A stretch of DNA of 64,000 bases from Pegoplata infirma (taxonomy: Eukaryota > Arthropoda > Insecta > Diptera > Anthomyiidae). Below are positions 58,146 through 64,000 of the stretch, piece after piece; positions within the stretch are counted from its first letter, which is position 1, and every line of letters starts with the position of its first letter. Under the pieces are notes generated by a model that worked only from the letters and a program-made list of their open reading frames with translations, was not told the DNA's origin and did no database searches. The DNA lies in contig OY992540.1 in assembly GCA_963921195.1 (NCBI GenBank), positions 177,353,896 through 177,417,895 of the forward strand, written 5' to 3'. The position numbers were made by a program, and so were the translations under genes.

Positions 58146-58288
58146 TCAGGGCAATTTGCGAACAAAACAGCATTTTTTGTGTTCTTTTCTGAGTGAAAAA
58201 AATGCAACATCGTTTCAGGGCCATGTCAACGTTTTAAAAGTAAACATTTTAACAATGCACAATTTTTTGTTCAGAAAAGAAAACACCA

Positions 58289-59015
58289 TTAGTTTAACAA
58301 CGTTTGGGTCCATTTTGTCCATACCTAAAAGTACAGCTTTATATGGCTTTTCATTTCTGGAAGCATAAGTAAAATATTCCAATTGAAATTTGTTAGTTAA
58401 CGCATCACAAACAGCATCAAAATCAATCTTAAGGTGTGTTTAGATCATCCCACCGAGTCTTTGGATTTTAAGAAAGTAAAATATTACCAAAGTCTTAATA
58501 CTGCCAAAAAATCATAAACAAAATCAAAAGACATTTTTAAAAACAGCTGTTTGTATGCAAATCTAATAACACACAGCCATTTTTTGAAATATTTCATAAA
58601 ATCAAAAGTCTTATTGGACTGTCAACAAAATCATATTACACACGATTTTTTGACAGGTCTTAATACTCAGTGGTATGATATAAACACAGCTTTATTGGCA
58701 CAAAAAACTTTAAGCCCAATAGATATTTTGCGAATAGAATAATCCTTGATTTTTAATATTCTGCATACTTCATGAACTTGCTCTATTTTGCATTTCAATA
58801 TGGAAATTGGTGGTATTATTACTTTAACAGCTGATTCGATAACAAGTTCAACATCATGATCATCGATAGTTTGCAGAGGAGCAAAATAATTTTGATTTGA
58901 AGTTCTCTGAGAACTGTTTATTTTTGTTTTTTTAGTCATGTTCTGCCTAGAAGAGGCAGTAACATCTTCAACACGACCGCGTTTAATTTTGTTAGTGTTA
59001 ATTTTTTTCTTATTT
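58289..59015 (-). pseudogene. Jockey-type ORF1 (gag-like), N-terminal half
   Basis: On the minus strand from about 59015: KRGRVEDVTASSRQN, MTKKTKINSS, IIPPISILKCKIEQVHEVC, ISIGLKVFCAN, then (after a 260-bp MITE) KIDFDAVCDALTNKF, EYFTYASRNEKPYKAVLL, GMDKMDPNVVKL. The frame is open across the MITE once it is removed with one TTA/TAA. It precedes the piece at 43954-43427, with which it forms a single ORF1. These proteins bind and package LINE RNA. The true start Met lies at 58939 or in the open extension upstream. Confidence 0.82.
58432..58691. mobile_element. 260-bp MITE in jockey ORF1, TTA duplication
   Basis: Ends AGGTGTGTTTAGATCATCCC and, inverted, AGCTGTGTTTATATCATACC; TTA at 58429-58431 and 58692-58694. 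Removing it with one TTA joins VFCANK to IDFDAVC in frame. TTA suggests a PIF/Harbinger-type element. Confidence 0.9.
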
Positions 59016-59136
59016 AAATATTGTTAAAAACAATAAAAAAAATAGCTGTATATTTTTTTTTATAAGAATACAAAAAGAAATAGCGTACAAGACAGAGAAA
59101 AACGAGTTAAAAAAAAACTAAAAACAACTAGAGCTA

Positions 59137-60471
59137 AAACACCTCAATTCAACCGAGGAGTTGACCGCACCCCCTCCAAATTTAATGAAATTAAGTACTG
59201 ATGTTCACTTTAACAAAAAAGAGATTTTGCCAATTTTTCAGGCTTCTGGTCATTCCAGTATTCGAGATATGCGGTCTCGAAAATTAACAAAATCGTATAT
59301 ATTTGACAAAAGTGTTCTGAGATAAATAAAGATAACTCGAAAAGTAATAACAATACAGGTATCTGTTAGGTTGCAAACAATAGGTAATGAAACAGCCTTT
59401 AAAATAGCATTCTCCAAGATTTTTTTTTTAAAAGGTCAAAGGTCATTGGTTTTAATCTTAATTTTTGGAGAGCTATATCTCAAAAAACGATATTTTTAAA
59501 ATTTTGGAAAAAATATATGTGATTAAGAATCATCTATACTACTTAAGTTTAAATTTTCAGGATGGAGACTTCATTGGAACTTTTTATATTAATAAAAACA
59601 TTATGACAGGAAAGAAAAAGTGGTGTAATTTCCCTTAGAAAAAAAATATTTTTTTTTTGTCTTTGAAATTCTGGTACCAAAATTAAATTTTCTGAATGTT
59701 TTTGACGTGCTGAGTCCAAATATGACCTTTGAACTGATCTATCGCTATTACTTTTCAAGATATATGCACCTAAATTTTCAAAAATAACACAGCAATAGCA
59801 TTTTAGCAGTTTTCACATATTTATGTGCAGATATCTCGAAAACTACTAGCGATGGGCCAGTTCAGAGGTCATATTTGGACTCAGCACGTCAAAAACATTT
59901 AGAAAAATGAATTTTGGTACCAGAATTTCAAAGACACAAAAAAAATATTTTTTTTCTAAGGGAAATTACACCACTTTTTCTTTCCTGTCATAACGTTTCT
60001 AAGTATTAATATAAAAAGTTCCAATGAAGTCTCCATCCTGAAAATTTAAACTTAAGTAGTATAGATGATTCTTAATCACATATATTTTTTCCAAAATTTT
60101 AAAAATATCGTTTTTTGAGATATAGCTCTCCAAAAATTAAGGTTAAAACCAATGACCTTTGACCTTTTTAAAAAAAAATCTTGGGGAATGCCATTTTAAA
60201 GGCTGTCTTATTACCTATTATTTGTGACCTGACTGAGACGTGTATTGTAATTACTTTTCGAGTTATCTTTATTTATCTCAGAACACTTTTGTCAAATATA
60301 TACGATTTTGCCAATTTTCAAGACCCCATATTTCGGGAAGAAAAAGTACCAGAAGTCCAAAATTTTGGCACTATGATTTTTTTGTAAGGGCCCAACAATA
60401 TTCCAAGTTTCATCAAATTCGAAAGGGGTAAGGTCAAAAATGCTACTTTTTTCGGTTGAATTGAGGTGTTT
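59137..60471. mobile_element. 1.3-kb foldback element AAACACCTCAATTCAACC
   Basis: The 19-bp end is repeated inverted at 60453-60471. Two arms of about 630 bp meet near 59800 with a short loop. GACCTTTGACC and ATTTTTTTTCTAAGG mark both arms. Flanking duplication unclear. ORFs in the arms mirror each other and have no domain. Confidence 0.82.
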
Positions 60472-61071
60472 CAACTCACTACATAAATCAACTATTGCTA
60501 CAATGTAGTATAATTTTTGTATTTATTTTTTGAAACTATGTACTACACTAATAGAAATATATTAGTAGAAAAATTAGTAAACCCATTGTAGATCAAGTTT
60601 TACAGAATTTACCAAAATCAATGTTGATATTTCAAAATTCAATAGTTGAAAAATATATAGTTGGAAAAAATTGTATAATATACATAGAAAAGATTAGAAG
60701 GTACGCAGTGTTGTATTTGATGTATTTTCCAATATGGTGGCAAAATGCTTGTTCTTCCTCATCTCACACGTATTTAATATCAAATTAGATTCTTTGTTTA
60801 TAAAAAATGGAATTTGTCTTTCATTTAATTAAATTTATTATTTATTTTGCTTTATTTAACGTTTTTTTAAAGAAAATACGCACTATTGATTGTTTAAAAC
60901 CTTTTTTTTTCTGTTTTGTTTTTTGCTTTGTTGTTGTTTTCCTTTATGTTGCATTGTTTTTATTAAACGTCAAAAGTTACATAATGTGCTGTCACTAATA
61001 CTTATTCAAGCGAAATACGACTCTGTTACACTTCTATTTTTTTCTATGATAATATATAAGTACATGAAATG
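60472..61071. other. AT-rich DNA, no recognised gene
   Basis: ORFs at 60807-61087 are hydrophobic and T-rich, with no start context or domain; treated as chance. Confidence 0.4.
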
Positions 61072-61469
61072 CAGTGACGGTCCGTGAAGTTGTCACTGGG
61101 TGTTCTCAACTTCTTTAAAATATCAAAATTATGTATATAATGTATGTTTTTCCGTACGTAACACGTTCCCGTGATAGACAAAGTCTAAATTTTATTATTT
61201 TTAATTGGCATACAGCCAAAATTCAATTGTATGCTCCATTTATTTGCAAAATAATGCTTTTTGTTGATTGTCGATGTGGTGAGGCAACAAAATGACCACA
61301 AAATAGAATTTGGGCTGCATCTCAATCAAAAATATACAAAACTAATAAGATCGGATCATTATCTATCTCGGGAACACGTTAGGTTCAGGAAAACATGAAT
61401 TTAATACGTTAATTTGCTGTTTTTTTTTAATTAGAGAACACCCACTGACAACTTCACGGACCGTCACTG
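61072..61469. mobile_element. hAT element CAGTGACGGTCCGTGAAG, copy 2, perfect 8-bp TSD
   Basis: ATGAAATG at 61064-61071 and 61470-61477. Inverted ends of about 36 bp. Interior matches copy 1 (34333-35438) without its nested element, providing that element's empty site. Noncoding. Confidence 0.94.
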
Positions 61470-61609
61470 ATGAAATGTGCAACACTGTTTTTGCTGAGCG
61501 CCATTTGTAAATTTTTGTTATCTTCTACAGAAGGGATGTTTCTCAAAAAAAAATCTTTTTTATTACAAAATTAAAAGAAAATATTTGGTGAGTAATTAAA
61601 TATATTTGT

Positions 61610-62174
61610 TATTATATTTTGAGGATGTTTATTCTGGCTCGAGGTCATTATTTTCTTTACTAATTAAAACCATGATATTCTCATAGCATAATTTTCAAGA
61701 AATTTTTTTTTTTGTTTTAAATTTATTTATGTTGGTAATTTTTGCAAGACTTAATCGAAATTTGTCAAATTCCATTGTCAAGATTATTTAGCAAAAAATA
61801 GAAACGATATACTACAAAGTAGCAAACGAGTCTAATGACAAATCGTTTTGCACAAACTAAAATATTAATACATATTCGCCTCTATTCATAATGAGAATTA
61901 GAAAGACGAAGAAATTGTACCATACTAATAAGGCAACGATTGTCAATAACCAACAAAAATATTTAAAACAATTTTACATATGATAGTCCGTTGGACTACA
62001 ACAATATGTTATTTGTGTTGTTGTGAGTTAATAATCCATATTAGGGTTATTCATCACTATGGCGTGCCAACCATTATGTTCAAATTCTGATTAATTTTTA
62101 TTAAAAAATAAAAATTGTTTTATTCGACCTTTAAAATATTATATTTTGAGGATGTTTATTCTGGCTCGAGGTCA
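61610..62174. repeat. Perfect 38-bp direct repeats around a 489-bp segment
   Basis: TATTATATTTTGAGGATG..GGCTCGAGGTCA at 61610-61647 and 62137-62174, identical. The segment between has no ORF or inverted ends. Could be solo duplication or remnants of a longer repeat. Confidence 0.75.
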
Positions 62175-62259
62175 AAACTCTTTGTTGGATGTTCAGATGA
62201 ACAATCTTTCCAGGACTGGAGTTCGTGAAAATTGTATATTTACCCAATTAGAAATTTTG

Positions 62260-62455
62260 TCTTTAAGACAATGTCAGTAATGATTCATCAGGTAGAAGTC
62301 AGCAAGTGAATACATTTTACTAAAGACAACTTAATGACATGTCATAATTTTTGTCGGAGCTCCCCAAGCTCTATAAATGTACTGACTTGTCATATAAGTT
62401 GTCTTATCAATTTAGAAAAATCATGTCATTAATGCTGACAATTATATAGCAAATC
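62260..62455. repeat. Imperfect palindrome around TGACATGTCA
   Basis: AAGACAACTTAATGACATG and its partial complement (CTTGTCATATAAGTTGTCTT) flank GGAGCTCCCCAAGCTC. ATGACATGTCA and GTCAGCA motifs recall the MITE at 44402-44682, perhaps a distant relative. Confidence 0.5.
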
Positions 62456-62589
62456 CAACCCATCACTAAAATTTTTTTCCGATGTAAAATCGATGTAATT
62501 TTGTTTAATCTTTTAAAATTCTTTTAATTTTCTTTGTAATTAAAAAAATAAAATTGAATTGGTCTTAAAACAATAAAAAAAAAATAAAA

Positions 62590-62660
62590 AATCCGCGACC
62601 GGGGATTGAACCAAGGCCAAAAAGCTGTCGAGCCTGCTAGGCAACTAGGCCAACCACAAC
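62590..62660 (-). ncRNA. tRNA-like module followed by T-runs
   Basis: Minus strand: A box TGGCCTAGTTG (62652-62642), B box GGTTCAATCCC (62612-62602), then TTTTTTATTTTTTTTT. Preceded by GTTGTGG as at 57793. No paired arm is evident in the window. Confidence 0.62.
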
Positions 62661-62814
62661 TTAAAATTGTAATAAGATATATTTTGAAATCATAATATTT
62701 TCAAATTTGTCAAAAACAAAATAAATTGAATGTATCGTCACCTTAATTGTAAAGGGCTCCTGCAATAATTTTTTCCTAAATGATTTTTTGTGTTGTGTAT
62801 AAATAATATTAAAA

Positions 62815-64000
62815 ACTAGCTGGCCCGGTCCGCGTTGCTGGCCCAAATATAAGATCAGTGTTATATTTCGTCTCGCTTCAAATATATAGCCTTGCAAAAA
62901 ATATAATGAATTTCTTGGCTTAGAAAAATTAGTGGGCGTGGTTTTAAAGACCCAATTAGGCAGATAATCATCTTCAAATTATATTTGAGGAACTAAAAAA
63001 AATACCATGTCTTCGAATTTGTGAACTGTACAAATTTAAAACTTCTTTAGTATCATTACGAACTACACAAAATTAAATTACGCATATCTTTCGTTTTTAT
63101 CGTGAGCTATTGTCTTGAGTTCAAACAAACCTTTATAATTTCTTATTTTTCCGGGACACTTCTTATTTATATTTCATTGAAAATTAGAACTATAATTAAC
63201 ATAAAAAAAATCAGTCTGGTCATTAGTAGTCGACATATTTAGACAAAAGTGGGCGTTAAAATTTTTGTGGAAGGTAAACTTGTACATACGTTAACAATTC
63301 CCAAGGATTTAAAACCATTTGTACCAAGTTTAAGCGGAATTTATTAAGAAATATTTTTTTAATTGATCAAATTAGAGTAAAAATTAATTTAAGATATATC
63401 GATGCGCGTGGACAATTTTACTTTCCGAACAATTATAGGGACTATTACGAACATTTAAAACAAAAAAAATAGCCAAATCGGTCTAGGTGTTCTTAAGTGT
63501 TGCAAATTTTAAGGATATTGAAAAATATGGGCTTTGGATTGTTGGAGGACAATAATTATTTACCGAATCAGGTCGCTCTCCGATTTTAGATGTATTGAAA
63601 AAAGTGGGAGTGTACAATTTTTCTTTCCGTAAAAACCTTAGTTGTACATTCACGAACGTCAAAAAATACTACTAATTTCTATTTAAGATATATCAAAAAA
63701 AGTGAACGTGAAAAAATTTTAGTCAAATCAATCCAGCTGTTCTCCGATTTTAGATATATCAAAAAAAGGAAGCCTAAAAGTGGGCGTGATTAATTTCTTT
63801 TCCGAAAAAACCTAAGACGAACACTTAAAAAAAATAAGACGAACATTAAAAAAAATATTATCCAAATCGGTCAGTTCTCAAGTGATGGGATTACCAACGA
63901 ACTACATTTGATTTTTATTAATATTTTATTATTCTATATTTTATTTTTTTATAGAGAAAATTTTATTTATATCGAAAAAATAGTGGGTGGACAACTTTTC
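62815..64000 (+). repeat. Dispersed repeat GGCCCGGTCCGCGTTGC, runs off the window
   Basis: The head at 62818-62840 matches 4040. The body repeats AGTGGGCGTG (62931, 63249, 63602, 63780, 63981) and AAATCGGTC, with TTAGATATATCAAAAAA units. No coding sequence recognised. Confidence 0.6.

Larger units (their letters stand above)
43955..58288. mobile_element. 14.3-kb insertion in jockey ORF1, TTA duplication, itself heavily nested
   Basis: Termini TGGCGTTTTCTTTTCTGGC (left) and, inverted, TGGTGTTTTCTTTTCTGAAC (right), each followed by CAAAAAAT. TTA at 43952-43954 and 58289-58291. Removing it with one TTA joins VVKL to RLLELG in frame. GTGTTCTTTTCT recurs just inside both ends. TTA suggests PIF/Harbinger-like transposition (inference). 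The original core may be small, since most of the interior is a Penelope-like element and later insertions. Confidence 0.8.
39205..59030 (-). mobile_element. Jockey-type non-LTR retrotransposon, one copy split by nested insertions
   Basis: Read 3' to 5' along the window: 3' UTR with AATAAA (39223-39218), ORF2 (43430 to 39299, split at 40491-41988), ORF1 C-terminal half (43954-43427), then after the 14.3-kb insertion the ORF1 N-terminal half (about 59015-58289, split by a 260-bp MITE). The two ORF1 halves join at a consensus-like position when the insertion and one TTA are removed, so they are one copy. ORF1 stop and ORF2 start overlap as ATGA. A few frameshifts and stops make it inactive. The 5' end is approximate. 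Confidence 0.85.

Noticed and set aside
60807..61087. Hydrophobic ORFs as small membrane proteins
   Set aside because: T-rich sequence in AT-rich DNA gives Phe/Leu-rich chance frames; no conserved feature.
61610..62174. Solo LTR or short LTR element
   Set aside because: The 38-bp direct repeats are too short, lack TG..CA ends, and no primer-binding site or duplication is visible.
1..64000. Further Dbp80 exons
   Set aside because: I looked on the minus strand for DEAD, SAT and HRIGR motifs below 20882 and N-terminal sequence above 31259 and found none; by-eye search could miss a short exon.

Overview
The window is AT-rich, intron-bearing, repeat-dense eukaryotic DNA. It contains a Dbp80/DDX19-type helicase gene, jockey and Penelope retroelements, many hAT and Tc1/mariner-like miniature elements, and a dispersed repeat beginning ATACCC that I know from memory as widespread in flies. 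It is most likely from a brachyceran fly, perhaps a calyptrate; the species cannot be read from the sequence. The repeat density resembles pericentric heterochromatin.

The only host gene I can support is on the minus strand. Three in-phase exons (31259-31128, 31038-30843, 20996-20882) encode the middle of a DEAD-box mRNA-export helicase of the Dbp80/DDX19/Dbp5 family. They cover the region before the Q motif, the Q motif, motif I and motif Ia. The intron between the second and third exon is 9.8 kb and filled with satellite and palindromes. I found no 5' exon in the remaining 32.7 kb and no 3' exon in the remaining 20.9 kb.

Layout. 1-8 kb: a 1.3-kb foldback element carrying tRNA-like modules, then hAT miniature elements, one (6338-7853) containing a perfect 29-bp satellite. 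8.1-11.5 kb: a 3.4-kb element with CG-rich ends. 11.8-16 kb: a duplicated segment with an intact empty site, a decayed hAT transposase and a 1.4-kb palindrome. 16.2-20.2 kb: nested hAT and pogo-like elements. 20.9-31.3 kb: the helicase exons, a 137-bp satellite and a 3.9-kb palindrome. 31.5-37.2 kb: a composite element with three tRNA-like modules, nested hATs and hairpins. 38.25-39.2 kb: a second element with the CG-rich ends.

From about 39.2 to 59.0 kb is a single jockey-type LINE on the minus strand, split by later insertions. A 260-bp element and a 14.3-kb insertion (43955-58288, TTA duplication) interrupt its ORF1. A 1.5-kb hAT (40491-41988) interrupts its ORF2. Inside the 14.3-kb insertion lies a Penelope-like element on the plus strand, itself interrupted by two CCCAG-ended elements, a 5'-truncated LINE and an 8.7-kb element (46457-55174). 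That last element contains further hAT, palindromic and tandem repeats. At most of these junctions, removing the insertion with one copy of its duplication puts the broken reading frame back in register, which fixes boundaries and relative order. 59-64 kb holds a 1.3-kb foldback, another hAT copy with a perfect 8-bp duplication, a tRNA-like module and a dispersed repeat running off the end.

All calls are by eye. Element boundaries come from inverted termini plus target-site duplications. Superfamily names rest mainly on duplication length and terminal bases.
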